DNA of 64,000 bases from Norana najaformis. Lineage: Eukaryota; Annelida; Clitellata; Crassiclitellata; Hormogastridae. The stretch spans positions 15,956,049-16,020,048 of the forward strand of contig OZ029914.1 in assembly GCA_964023275.1 (NCBI GenBank), read 5' to 3'. The position numbers and the translations under genes are program-made. The notes beneath the pieces were generated by a model. That model worked only from the letters and a program-made list of their open reading frames with translations. It was not told the origin of the DNA and ran no database searches. Of the stretch, positions 1 through 11,040 are shown one piece after another (position 1 is the stretch's first letter; each line of letters begins with the position of its first letter).

Positions 1-520
1 TCTGTTCATTGCAAAGCTTCCCACGGAATTCCCGTATCATGCCGAAATAGTATGACCAAACAATTAGTATATGCATGGATGAATACCACAAGCTATGCCT
101 GCCCCTGTATATTAGCCTAATATAGCATAATTTCCATTTTATGAGCGTCAGTTTACATCAGGAACTATGTTACTTCCGCAATTAATACTCTCGCATGGCA
201 TGTATGGATGGATGAGTTTGTCTTAGTTAAAGGCGCTATATAAATAGCCAGATACACACATTATTTCCTTAAAGGCAAGGGCTATGACATCTGGCCCTCA
301 AGAGGGTGACCTTTAGAAGCCAAGATCTTAAAATAAACACTGGATACGCAGGCAAACAATGGCAGGCATAAACTGACTTCCTATTTCGTAGGCCTACGAC
401 AGAGTAGCCTTTCAGGCGTTTCAGAAACCATGATGCCCAGCGAAGCATGTAGTTTCTTTGCTCCTAATAGTTCAACATATAGTCGAAAAAGTTAACATGA
501 CTCACCAACAATTTTATACA
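1..520. other. Non-coding stretch, nothing recognised
   Basis: No long open frame and no recognised repeat body. A short GGCGCTATATAAAT-type motif near 232-246 looks like the 3' tail remnant of a LINE or SINE, a motif that recurs throughout the window. Confidence 0.5.
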
Positions 521-648
521 ACGACCGTATGGTCTCGATCGACTCTGCTCATTTTCTAATGAATTGATCGGGTGAGATCCTTTACCACCTCTACCCGTTT
601 GAATGGGCGCTACGCCGTTTAAGGTCCCCGTGTACAGACCATGTTAGC
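521..648 (+). repeat. Dispersed repeat, copy 1 of 2
   Basis: About 125 bp that matches 59217-59343 in the same orientation (shared blocks: CGACCGTATGG, GGTGAGATCCTT, TTTGAATGGGCGC, CCATTTAAGG-like, GACCATG). The identity is roughly 75-80% by eye. No coding capacity and no clear terminal repeats, so the element class is unknown. Confidence 0.6.
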
Positions 649-2289
649 ACTTACATTGCGTAATTGCTAATGCTGTCACTTGTTGCCTTGAGATCACAAC
701 TGGTACTACCTGTTAAGGCCCACATAATTTATAGTCAACCCGTTTAAAGCCCTGGGCACAGCCTCAGGCCTTTAGCTACAGACCTTTAGACATAGGCCTG
801 GACCAATACCAGATATTAAGACCATGTACATTTTGGCCCTGGATCGAATGCTAAATCATCCAATACCAAAAACCATTAGGCTTCCCCAAATGTATTTTGG
901 CTGAATATGGGCTTGTTCTTGCTTGGCAGTCGGCATAAAGGCCCTAGCGTCTAGTGGGCATCACTCGTGAGGCGTAATGCAACATTTATTCAGTTTTACT
1001 TTTCGGATTACCCAAGGATGAATCGCGAGAAAACAATTAATAGTCTGCATCCAAGAAAGATATTCTGACATTGACTGCTCTGGATGATAGGAGCATAGTA
1101 ACCAATGTTTACCAGCATCTTACGCTTGGCAAGGCCGTTGATATTGATCCTACCGCTTGCTACTTCACATTTTATAACTTACGGACATAGCTTAATATTC
1201 AAATTTGTATACTGGATATACGTTATATTCAACAGTTTCTAATAAAGACGCTTATTTAGCTGACCGGGGTGTTATCGTATGATTGAATAAAATTTGCAAA
1301 TTAGGTACAATCTATGCATATATATTTAGCGTAAAGTAATATTTTATTGCACTTGTAATGATGTTACATCAACAGTTATAAGCTCACAGAAACGGTGCAA
1401 CAGGAGCCAGATAAAGCTACGAGCCTATAGAAGACTTTGAATTTGTTTCAAGTTTGCAGTAATCATCACATGCGTTTAAACAAGAACTTCAACTAAATAA
1501 CATCGAAAGGATTGAATGATTAGTTGGACTCTCTGCTAGTAAGACGTGTACAATGTTCGAGACAAGCCCTTTGCTGCATTTGTGTAGAGACCTTGAGCAA
1601 ACACTTAGCTCATATTTACTTCGCCGCATTTATTTGATATCAGATCATTAAATGACGCCGCTTCCTATCGAAATAAGAAATTATAAAACCTAGACTCCTG
1701 TTCGAGTGTTGTCTTTATTGTTCAGGGTTGTCCTTGGTCCAGCCAATCCTCGGCTCGAGGACGGTTTATGACAAGATTCTTTGTTTCTTCTTCCCTCTTT
1801 TTCTTGTGACTATTCCTCTTGTTCTTCTTCTTTTCTACGTGTTGTTTTCTTTCTCTTTGCGATTTATATTAAAATATTAATATTGATGAAGTAAATTTTG
1901 TTAATTCGTTTAACTCTAATTAGTCCAATTTGACTAACATGCTCAGAAGGTCGTTGCAGATGCTAAATTCTCAAGCTAACTTAATCTTCAATATAGCAAC
2001 ACTGGTGTCGAAAATTATGGTCTCTCCAGCACCTCCTACATCGATAGGTTTATTCTAAAGTAGTTAATCTAATGTCAACATCCACTTGGGTAGAATCTTT
2101 TATTTGCTCAGATTATCATACGTTCAACAACGTTCGCTAATATCCAGCTTGAATGGAAGATTAGGCAAATATTTACGTGCAGCAATCTTGAACTGGATAC
2201 GATTAGGTTCTAAGGATCGCGGGCTTTATGTGTAAATTTAATCAATAACAGTATTAACTGAAGAAGAGAAGCAGACCATTAAGCTAACA
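649..2289. other. Non-coding stretch, nothing recognised
   Basis: AT-rich sequence with no open frame of note and no repeat that I could match elsewhere in the window. Confidence 0.5.
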
Positions 2290-2555
2290 CTAAGAGGCAG
2301 CCATGGGTATGAAGTGTTATAGACTTAATTTTCATAGCCTCCGTATATGAAGATGCTTGACTATTTCTCGCTCCGGCTCTGGTGGAATACTAAATTGCTT
2401 ATCCACCATAGGCTGCCTCTATTGTCTTTTGGACTGACCTTCTGGATATTGACCTGATTGCGGCTTGGCTTTGGTGCGCCATCGTTTGAAAGCCTAGTAC
2501 ATTAGACACCGGCGCGATAGAAGTTACTAATTACAATTATAGTTACAATAAGATA
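2290..2555 (+). repeat. Retroposon 3'-tail repeat (partner of 55330-55490)
   Basis: The part from about 2390 to 2550 matches 55338-55490: TGCTTATCCACCATAGGCTG, then ATGACCTGATTGCGGCTTGG-like, then GACACCGGCGC and GAAGTTACTAATTA, ending in ATTACAATTATAGTTACA-type repeats. That end is typical of a CR1/L2-like LINE or dependent SINE tail. A block GAGGCAGCCATGGGTATGAAG near 2293 resembles the reverse complement of the 5' block, so the copy may once have carried the inverted structure still perfect at 55338-55392. Confidence 0.55.
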
Positions 2556-2570
2556 AAGTCAGCCGAGTAT

Positions 2571-2670
2571 CTGGAATATATTAAGTTGTGTAATGTATAA
2601 TAGACATTTGATATATTAAGGAATATATTATGGAATATATTTTAAGTTGTGTAATGTATAATAGACATTT
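2571..2670. repeat. Tandem duplication, ~62-bp unit, two copies
   Basis: The block TGGAATATATT...AAGTTGTGTAATGTATAATAGACATTT occurs twice in direct order, starting near 2571 and 2633. AT-rich, non-coding. Confidence 0.75.
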
Positions 2671-2846
2671 CACATGACTCAAGGTTTTTGTGTTCACGAC
2701 TCTTGGATTTAAGCTTTTCTTATTCAAACATCCCTTGTAGGTCGGAATGAACAAAACTCAATAGCAAATAGGGCCTACGAGTATTCATATGTTTGTCATT
2801 TAGATCTCATACGCCAAACGATTTATGTGATTGCAAAGTTTTACAG

Positions 2847-3094
2847 TCAGAAAGTAATGCGGATGTTTTCCAATATCCTGTAGGCTTCACGCCACAATGA
2901 AGTTTTGTCTGTCTCAAATACGGCGCAGATATTTATCACCGTGTTGCACAGACCTGATCGGCATACAATGTAGCAGGTGGTTTTGTGAACGAATTCTCCG
3001 AGCAACCAGCTTTCGAAGGTTTCGGATTTACATCCCGATGTAAGCGTTAAACTGGCGCAGCCCCTTGCCACTAAGCAGTTTTCCAATAGAACTT
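2847..3094 (-). CDS. Terminal exon of a Ly6/three-finger-like protein (partial gene)
   Basis: The exon starts after a good 3' splice site (CTCTTTTAAACAG, reverse strand, cut after 3095) and runs 81 codons to TGA at 2847-2849, entering after two bases of a split codon. The peptide carries the spacing ENC...RGC....SGC...TTCYIVC...LCN. A final CxxxC....LCN with an upstream V-R-x-C is the hallmark of Ly6/uPAR or quiver-type three-finger domains, small disulfide-rich secreted or GPI-anchored proteins. A diverged inverted copy with the same phase and splice site lies at 3657-3844. No upstream exon with a signal peptide could be found, and no strong hydrophobic GPI tail follows the CN, so it may be a secreted form or a decaying duplicate. 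The fold is inferred from cysteine spacing only. Confidence 0.45.
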
Positions 3095-3656
3095 CTGTTT
3101 AAAAGAGAGTTTTAAACGGATAATAGATACATGTATGCGTGCATGAAAGTGTGTATTTATGCATTTAATTTTGTGTGTATGTAGGCCTATGTGTGACTTT
3201 GATTAAGGCAGGGATGCACTCTATCGGATTTGCTGATTTAAAATTTTTCGCCTCATTTCACATAAATTCTGTCGTTTTAACAGTTAAATATTTATCGTTT
3301 CTGATCTTAAAATATTTATTTTCAGACCACTTTATATCCTTTTTGCTGTTTCATGTGAGTTTTAATTAATTATCTGTTTTTTCTCTGGATCAATTTCGTG
3401 TCGTTATGCTGACCTGTTTTTTCTGTGCTTCACGATCTTGACGGCACAGCAGAGTCCCAACCGCAATCTCTTAATTTTAGTTTTCAGGTCCAAACTAATA
3501 CCGGCTGGCACTCTTTTAATTACCTGCGTTGTTGAGTCGCTCAGGAACTGAAGAACTGTTTTTTAAAATTATTTCCTGTCTTTTAACTTTATTCACGATT
3601 GCTCAATACGATTAACCCACTAGGACTCTAACTCCCGCTTAAAACTCTTTTAACAG

Positions 3657-3844
3657 ATATTCTATTGGAAAGCCGAGTAGTGACAAGAGACTGCGCCAAT
3701 TCATCGCTTGAATCGGTATGTGCATCCGAAAGGTTCGAAAGTTCGTTACCCGGAAAATTCAGAAACAAAACCACCTGTTACATCGTATGCGAGGAATCCC
3801 TATGCAACGCATGGAGAGTATACCCTGAACTGATGAGTAACTAA
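3657..3844 (+). CDS. Inverted paralogous Ly6/three-finger-like terminal exon (partial gene)
   Basis: Opposite-strand relative of the exon at 2847-3094. The splice acceptor CTCTTTTAACAG ends at 3656. Reading enters after two bases of a split codon, as in its partner, and continues 61 codons to TAA at 3842-3844. Shared residues include V-T-R-D-C-A, then KTTCYIVC and the terminal LCN. The DNA match continues past this stop to about 3965. The partner's frame runs about 20 codons further, so this copy has lost the C-terminal extension. Substitutions mostly keep the cysteines, which argues for past coding constraint. It could be a real paralogue or a young pseudogene; upstream exons are not visible. 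Confidence 0.4.
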
Positions 3845-3965
3845 AATAGAAGAATCTTCATCGTGACGAGAAGCTTGCAGTATATTGGAAAACATCCGCA
3901 TTACCTTCTGACTGTAAAATCTTACAAAAGGATAAATCATTCGGTATAATCAATATAAATGACTG

Positions 3966-4371
3966 ACATGATAATACAAAGCAGTAGCTAATGAGTGTTG
4001 CTGAATCAGACCCATGAAAGGCCTTTGAATAGAAAGAAACTCAAGTCTATGAGTGTAGAACGTTGAACACAATATATCTTCTGACATTCTGTCTATGTAT
4101 TACAAAATTCTCTGGCTATGAGCATAGAATATTTTATGACGTAATAATGTTTTCCAGGAGACGACTGTGGCCGTGTTGATCATTGTTGACACGTCTCGTT
4201 CAATGTGGAAGATAAGTTCGTCATATGCGGAAATTGCACGATTTCTAATAAATACTGCAGTATCTGAGTCTGCGTTTTGGAATGATTTTAATCATGTTTT
4301 GATATTCGTGCAGTTTTTCACTATAGTTAGATATTTGTTGTCTGTGCCCGAATTGGCCGACCTGTAGAAGT
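3966..4371. other. Non-coding stretch, nothing recognised
   Basis: No supported gene or repeat between the inverted Ly6-like copy and the LINE tail. Short open frames here have no recognisable motif. Confidence 0.5.
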
Positions 4372-5818
4372 TTAGATAGTGTAATTGTAATTGTAATCTG
4401 ACATTTATAAAGCGCCACTTCAAGAATAGACTCATCAGAAGCGCTCCCGACCCGAACCAGTGAGACCACTGGCAAATAACACAGACTTCAGGCGCTTGCG
4501 AAACTGCGGAAGAGACAAACTGAGGAGTACTAGCCGGAGCTCTCGGGAAAGGCGATTCCAGCTATTGGGTCCAACATAGGCAAAGCTTCTAGACTGCGCT
4601 GTAGCAGTGCGCATACGAGGGACAGTCAGAAGTCCAAGGGAGGCCGACCGGAGAGTGCTACGGCCTGGAATCAAGGAGACCGAAATGCAGAAGTCCCTAA
4701 GATATGATGGAGCAGAGCCAACAAGACAATTACGCATAAGCGTTAGGATCTTGAACTGGATACGCTGCTGAATGGGAAGCCAGTGTAGAGTGTCCCGTAT
4801 AAAGGAAGTTATATGGCCATACCTGGGGACGCCTCCAATAAGACGGGCAGAAGCATTGAGAACAGATTGAAGCTTGGAAATATTGGCAAGTGAGAGTCCA
4901 GCAAAGATAGCGTTACCAAAGTCCACCCTAGTGCAGATAAGGGCGTGAATTAGAGTAGTAACGGCATGAAAGGAGAGGGAGCGGCGGATGGTACGAAGCT
5001 GACGAAGGTGGTAAAAGCATGAGCGGGAGACACTGTTAACATGATCGGTCAAGGAGAGTTCCCGGTCCAGAACAACCCCAAGATCACGGACTTTGGAACA
5101 GAATAGAATGTCCGGAAACCTCTGGCGTAAGGATGATGAATCAATCTTTGCCAGCTGAGCACGACCACTAAGCCAGATGAACTGGGTCTTAGCAGAGTTC
5201 AGTCGGAGGCGATTAGAGGACATCCAGAGACCAAGGGCAAATGTTGCGTCAAGAATACTCTCAACCAGAGAGGAAGCCGCTTCCGCTGGGCCATGAGCGA
5301 AGGCCTGAGTGTCGTCTGCATACTGAGGGACAGCAACACCCATGGGAAGGAGAACCCGTGCCAGGTCGGCAGTGTACAGAATGTAGAGGAGAGGGGCCAG
5401 AACAGAACCCTGAGGAAGGCCAAAAGGTATAGGGGACCAGGCGGAACGTGTAGGCCCAAAGATAACAGAATGAGAGCGGTCTGAGAGGAATGACTGAAAC
5501 CAAAGAAGGGCCGTATCAGTAATGCCAAAAGATTTTTCTAGACGCTCCAAAAGGATAGAGTGATCCACAGTGTCAAAAGCAGCACTAACATCATAGAGGG
5601 CAAGAAGAGTAACATGTCCACGGTCAAAAGCTCCAAAGACGTCAGCCAGGAGACGTGTAATAAGTGATTCAGTAGAGTGGAACTTCCTAAATCCGGATTG
5701 AAGAGGAGGCATGAGGGAGTTAGAGTCAAGGTAGTCGACCAGTTGGACGGACACACATCTTTCAAGAAGCTTAGAGAGGAAGGAAAGGTTAGAGATAGGT
5801 CGGTAGTTAGTTAGTTCA
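4372..5818 (-). mobile_element. CR1/L2-like non-LTR retrotransposon (LINE), 5'-truncated
   Basis: The open frame covers the C-terminal two thirds of a LINE ORF2. It reads from NYRPISNLSFLSKLLE at the 5' break (about 5818) through 439 codons after 5754 to the stop at 4435. Reverse transcriptase motifs are clear: YDVSAAFDTVDH (motif A), GLPQGSVLAPLLY (motif B) and YADDTQ (motif C, residues 145-150 counted from 5754). The C-terminal region has SFAYVGPNSWNRL, typical of CR1/L2-group elements. The endonuclease domain is absent: this is the usual dead-on-arrival truncation. The 3' end has GGCGCTTTATAAAT followed by an ATTACAATTACAATTACA tail at about 4372-4400. The frame is uninterrupted, so the insertion is fairly young. 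Relatives of the same 3' end lie at 25741, 32138 and 62176. Confidence 0.9.
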
Positions 5819-5919
5819 CTTCACATAATTATTCCGATCGTATAATTGAATGAGGTGAATATTCATGTTAGTTTAACCCAAAATTTAGTTAATTGTTAAT
5901 TTATTTTCATTCAAAATTA

Positions 5920-6242
5920 TTTTAGATCAGCGATTCTCAAACTTTTTTGGTCTCAGGACCCCTTTACACTCTTAAAAATTATCGAGGACACCAAAGAACT
6001 TTTGTTTATGTAGGTTATATCCATCGACATTCACCTTAATAGAAATTAAAACTGAGAAATCATTGTATTAATTCATAACAATGATAAACCAATTACATGT
6101 TGACATGAATAACAATTTTTATGTAAAGTAACTATATTTTCCAAAACAAAAAAGAGAGTCTTAGTATTTTTATGAAAATGGCTTAGACCTCGGGGACCCC
6201 CATGGGTTCCCTGATCACATTTTTAAAACCGCTGTTTTAGAT
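5920..6242. mobile_element. hAT-type MITE with perfect 8-bp TSD
   Basis: The element body is 5928-6234 (307 bp), beginning CAGCGATTCTCAAAC and ending AAAACCGCTG, an imperfect hAT terminal inverted repeat. It is flanked by identical TTTTAGAT at 5920-5927 and 6235-6242, the 8-bp target duplication diagnostic of hAT transposition. It has no coding capacity. The body (GGTCTCAGGACCCCTTTACA, GGGTTATATCCATCGA-like, GAAATTAAAACTGAGAAA) strongly resembles, from memory, mammalian Charlie/MER1-group hAT elements. That resemblance was not checked against a database. Confidence 0.9.
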
Positions 6243-7129
6243 TAACGGAATTTGTGCAATTATAGGTTTTTAAAAATAATTTAGATCGCAACATCCAAAG
6301 GCGACCCTGACAAACAAGACCTCTATTCTAAGATTTAATTATTTGAGGCGACGTGTGCGAAACTCTGCGGTAGACAGGGACGCTCAGCCCCGATCGGCCA
6401 CGATGAAGAGGAAGAAGAAACGCTTATAGTGGCTTCGCGATGTCATTACGACATAATTCCAAGGGGTTTGTAAGTCTCATTCGAGGCTTAATTAGACTGG
6501 ATGTAGATTTGTAAAGGACGGCTTCTTGTGCACATCTTGTACTGACGATTCCTTTAGGCTACACCGATAAAAAAACGGACAGAGTGAGAAAATGAGATAC
6601 AGGAATAGCGAAACAGATATACAGAAACAAACCGACAGAGACAAGAAAAAAACGAAGAATGGAAATGGCGACAGAACAAAAAGAAAGGAAGAGAAAGAGA
6701 GAAGCAGAGGAAGACATACGAAAACTTCGTAATGCTTTGAATAATTAATCAACGAACGAAAGAACGAAAGAATGACTGACTACATTAGTGACAATAAGAA
6801 GGAGATGGAAGATGGAAAAGAAGGAAGTCAGGTGGAAGGAAGCGATGGATGAAGAAGGGAAGCTGCTTTAAACATACGGTTGTGAGGAGGGTCGCGTTTA
6901 TTTCTAAGGCAGAGAGAATTGCGTCATGTGCCAGGTGCAGGTTGTTAAGGTCGAAACTGACAAGTTCCTCACTCAAAGACAACACAGATACAGACCTAGA
7001 GAGATATAAACACACAAAGACAGGCATTCAAACAAACAGACATAGGGTACACATCGAAACAGAGGTACACTGTAAATACATTCATACAGTGGGAAAGCTT
7101 TCTTTAGGGGGGCAGCCCGACCGGTGGAA
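6243..7129. other. Non-coding, purine-rich
   Basis: GA-rich stretches (6600-6850, 6930-7030) give spurious open frames on both strands. No supported gene. Confidence 0.5.
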
Positions 7130-7340
7130 AATAGACAGACAGACTGAAGAGTAGGCAGACGTGGGGACAGACAGACAGACAGACAGAAAGACAGACAGAT
7201 GGACATAGAAGCATAAGGACTAAAAGATAGACAGACGTGCACCGTTAGAGGAAAACAAGAAGACACGAAGGTCGACAGAAGCGGACACACAGAGACAAAC
7301 ACGCATAGACAGACAGACAGGCAGACGAGACAGCGAAAGG
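7130..7340. repeat. (GACA)n microsatellite, imperfect
   Basis: Runs of GACAGACAGACA interrupted by short purine-rich spacers, densest at 7130-7202 and 7305-7335. Confidence 0.85.
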
Positions 7341-7957
7341 GAGGCGTCTGCGTTGAAAAGACGGACTTACTTAGCAGCCAATTATTTCTGATTAGTTCTT
7401 GTCGGGCATTGAATAGTCGGCGAAATGAAAGGAACATCATTTGATCGTCGGCAGAATAAGAAACCTAACAGGCCAAACGAGGCACCCATTTCATCCGTAG
7501 GTTCTTTGACCGACCGTCTCATGGAATTGGCCACCGTTTAGAGTTTATCGCCAGGTCCCTGCTTAGTCCCTGTTCGTCTAGCCCAGGATTCGACGGCTTC
7601 GTCTAATACGGTTAATAACACGGATTCCCGTAGTGCTGTTAAGAAACGAGGAGGCGGCCATGGAAATCGTGTGCTGCATTGAAAGCATCTTGTCCAGCGT
7701 AAGAGGGCCTCAAAGGATTGTCCATTCCGTACCATGTAGACCAAAGCGTCATCTCTTAGATTTTCTCTATTCAGTGGCGGCTTCGATGGCTGGCTTAGAG
7801 TGGTTCCAAGTGCCTCTAAGTGTCTGTGAATCTGCGTCTCTTTGTCCCTTCTGATGTCTCTTTTGTGTATTCTCGATTTCTATCTGCTTTGTTTTTTCTT
7901 TCGCTTTTTTGTTGTTCTCTGTAGGGTTTTATGGCTTTAGGATCCCTCTTGTTGTTA
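7341..7957. other. Non-coding stretch, nothing recognised
   Basis: Mixed-composition sequence with overlapping short frames on both strands and no domain or motif; no splice-bounded exon could be argued. Confidence 0.4.
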
Positions 7958-8178
7958 TCCATCCGTCCGTCCGTCCGTCCATCCATCCATCCATCCATTC
8001 GTCCACTCACCCACCCATCCATCCATCCATCCGTCTGTCTTGTCTCTATGCCTGTATGTCTATTTGTGTATCTATTTGTGTATCTATTTGTCTATCCATG
8101 TGTCTGTATATCTATCTATCTGTCCATCCATCCATCCATCCATCCATCCGTTCATCCATCCATCCATCCATCCATCCA
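7958..8178. repeat. (ATCC)n tetranucleotide array with variants
   Basis: Two blocks of CCATCCATCC separated by TGTCTATCTATTTG-type variants. They produce repetitive Ile-His-Pro-Ser frames that are not genes. Confidence 0.9.
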
Positions 8179-9009
8179 CATAACTTTCGAAAAAATACAT
8201 GCGACGGCTTCGTCTTTTATGTCGTCTTTTGTTTCCTCTCCATATTTTTCTCTTATTTGTTCCTAATCTGCGTTTTTCTCTTGATATGCTGTGGCTTCGT
8301 CTCTCGGACTGGCTCCCATCCCCTCTCTGTATCTATCTCCCCATACTTGCGTCTGAGTCTAAGACTGTCTGTCTATGGCCGTCTCTCAGTCCTTCTGTGT
8401 GTCTGTAGATCTCGATGTGCATGTCGTCTGCATTTCTCATGCCCTGTTTCGTCTCTGATCATCCAAGTCATCTTTGAATCGATCTCAGCTTTTATCTGAT
8501 GCGACGTCATTTTCGACTGCGTTCTGTTTAAATAGAGCAGTCGTTGCTTCGAGCTTCCATCAGTTCTGCCCTGAGGTCGTGTCCAGGGTCAAGCCAGACG
8601 AACCAGCCTGTAGGCTGCAGATATTACCCCTCGCTACAAAAGACCCTCATAAAGAGTAACAAGTTCAACGCAAGACCGAACATATAAGTGAACAAATGAT
8701 TTCATGATTTCCCTCATAGTTGGCTATAGTCGTCACTTTCTTCCTTTACCTATCGCTGTATAACTGTCTCTTTCTCTTTGCTTGTGTTTCTGTTGGTATG
8801 CTTGTCTCTCGCTCGATGTCTCTCGGGTTGTTGTGTCTACTTGTTTTTCTTACACATGTGCGGACAATGGTTCTGTCCGTCCGCATGTCCCACTGTCTCT
8901 TTCTATGGTAATTACGCTGACGTGTGTGATTCTCAATGCCTGCCTCTTCGCATCTCATTTGCATGACACGCTAGATGAAACACTTCTGACTCAAGAATCG
9001 CCTGACCAA
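8179..9009. other. Non-coding, CT-rich
   Basis: Pyrimidine-rich sequence (CTGTCT, GTCTCT motifs) with leucine/serine-rich chance frames and no supported feature. Confidence 0.5.
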
Positions 9010-9275
9010 CTCAATGAAAAGATCGATTAATGAATGGATAGAGGGATGAATGGATGGAAGGATGGATTAATAGATTGGTAAATGAATGGATGGATGGAAG
9101 AACGAATGGATGAACGGATGGATGGAGAGATGGATGGATGAATGGATGGATGGACCGATGGATGGACGGATGGATGGAGAGATGGATGGATGGAAGGATG
9201 GATGGACGGATGGATGGACAGATGGATGGACGAATGAATGGATGAATGGACTGAAGAATGGATGGATAGATGGAG
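9010..9275. repeat. (GATG)n tetranucleotide array with variants
   Basis: About 260 bp of GGATGGATGGAT with GAAT/GAGA variants. It grades into purine-rich sequence up to about 9480. Confidence 0.9.
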
Positions 9276-10099
9276 AGGAGGAGGAGCGAGGGAGGGGAAA
9301 AGGTGGGATGGATGGATGGTGGAAAGAGAGAAAGAAGGAGGGAAAGAAGAGGGGACGGAGAGAAGAGATGAACCGATGCATGGAGAAATGAGGATGGAAA
9401 GAAAGAGGCAGCAAGGGAAGGAGGTGTATGTTAGGCGGAATAGTGGTAGGGACAGAAAGGAAGATAGAAGGAAGAAGTGAATTATGGGAGAAAGATGGGA
9501 CGAAGGAAGAAAGTGGGCAGGTTTGTAAACGAGAGACTGAACTGGATTGAGTTGGTTGTCGCTTATCTTGATTGGTCGATAGATCGATTGATTGATTGAT
9601 CGAAGTGCACTGTATTTATCTGTTCTAGATAAATACTCAAACAATTAAAACTTGTTTCGTTTTGGTTTCTAATCTGCCAAAGTCCTGGGCTCATGTTCTA
9701 TGACAACTCTTATGACTAGACGGTCAGTGAAATGCAAGTTCATGTTTAACAAATTTCTTCTGTACGTCTTGTTTTTTTGCAGATTATCTTGATGGAACTT
9801 TGTTGTACCCTATGACCAGAAAAGAGCATTGAGTGCTGCGCTATCGATGACAGAGTAGTTGATTGCGGGGAAAGAATCACTTATTCTGCGTTGGAGATAA
9901 TCAGGAGATCAAACACATCAATCACCGATCAGGCCTTCGAGAGTCCAAGCGATGAGGTTGGTTGCTATCCGATGTCAGTGGGGGCCAAAGAACGATAACT
10001 ATTCCGATAAGTATGTAAGTGGCTGTCTATGAATTTCCTAGTCGGCTTGATTTGCCTATCACGAAACTGGTCGAGAGTAACACGTTAGAGGTTCTATCT
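9276..10099. other. Purine-rich tail then unique non-coding sequence
   Basis: 9276-9480 is GGAAGGAG-like simple sequence. 9500-10099 shows no gene or recognised repeat. Confidence 0.5.
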
Positions 10100-10345
10100 G
10101 TCTCTCTGTCTTTCTGTCTCTGCCTCTGTTTCTCTCTCCGTATTTCTTTCTGTCTCTGTCTCTATGTCTTTCTTTTCTCGGACGAAGGCGTTTGGTACCA
10201 CCATGAAAGGGCGTTGAGTGACGGGTTGAGACTTCTTGAACCATGTCCGTCTGCCTGTGTCTGCATCTGTCTGCCTGTGTCTGCATCTGTCTGATTGTGT
10301 CTGCGTCTGTCTGTCTGTGTCTCTCTCTCCATCTGTCTGTTATTA
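10100..10345. repeat. (CTGT)n / TGTCTGCATC simple repeats
   Basis: Imperfect CTGTCTCT runs and a TGTCTGCATCTGTCTGCC periodicity around 10247-10330. Confidence 0.75.
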
Positions 10346-10564
10346 TTCACACCTTTGCGCCGCCCATCTCCTCCAGCCTCCCTCCCTTTATCTGTATGTG
10401 TTTCTTTTTCTTCCACTATCTTTCCTACTCCTTCCCTGACTTAAGTCTTCATCTTTAGATGGTCTCTCCTCCCTTCTAATTAATCTTCCTTTATCTCTGT
10501 ATTTCCCCGTCCCTTCCTGCATCCATTCTTCCTCCTATCTACCACCCACGCTTCCTACTAATTC

Positions 10565-10905
10565 ATCCTTAAGTCGACAGTTTTCTGACCCATCATACAG
10601 GCTCATCGGTGCTCCACCGCTTGCAACTTCTGCTTCGGCCTTTCACTCAAGACTGAAAACATACCTCTCACAGATCCTATCCTGACACCCCTTCTTCCTC
10701 TTATCTCTCTCTCCTCTCCAACCCCAAACACCACCCCCGTAGTTGCCACGCTGTCTCTCCGTTTGTCTTTTGGATCTTGACCTGGAACCGAACCCTTTTG
10801 CCTATCGATTTTGTTTTGACTGAGCGCCTGTGAATAAGCTGGTCCCCGCGGCGCGGCTTTCGTTGGGCGCTGTAGATATCTCGGGATTACGATTACGATC
10901 CTTCA
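10565..10905 (+). mobile_element. LINE 3' end with (ATTACG)n tail
   Basis: Decayed ORF2 C-terminus (about 10600-10685, reading like SAFHSRLKTYLSQ), then a 3' UTR that includes GGATCTTGACCTGGAACCGA and AAGCTGGTCCCCGCG, ending GGCGCTGTAGATATCTCGGG and ATTACGATTACGAT. The same 3' end recurs at 26918-26998 (plus), 41528-41690 (minus) and 45147-45235 (minus). It lies about 135 bp downstream of the Kv1 stop codon, facing the gene tail to tail. Confidence 0.75.
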
Positions 10906-11040
10906 CTCGATCCTTCACTCCTACTCAATGTCCGTTTGTGCTGCAGTTCTACCGGAGGATGTTCCGCATGAATCGCCCTTCACAAAGAAACCCAAAGCGA
11001 CCTAATGCCTAATTTGTGGAAGCGGTATGTAGTCCCCCAT

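Noticed and set aside
5199-5528. Other frames inside the LINE
   Set aside because: Overlapping shadows of the reverse transcriptase frame with no motif of their own.
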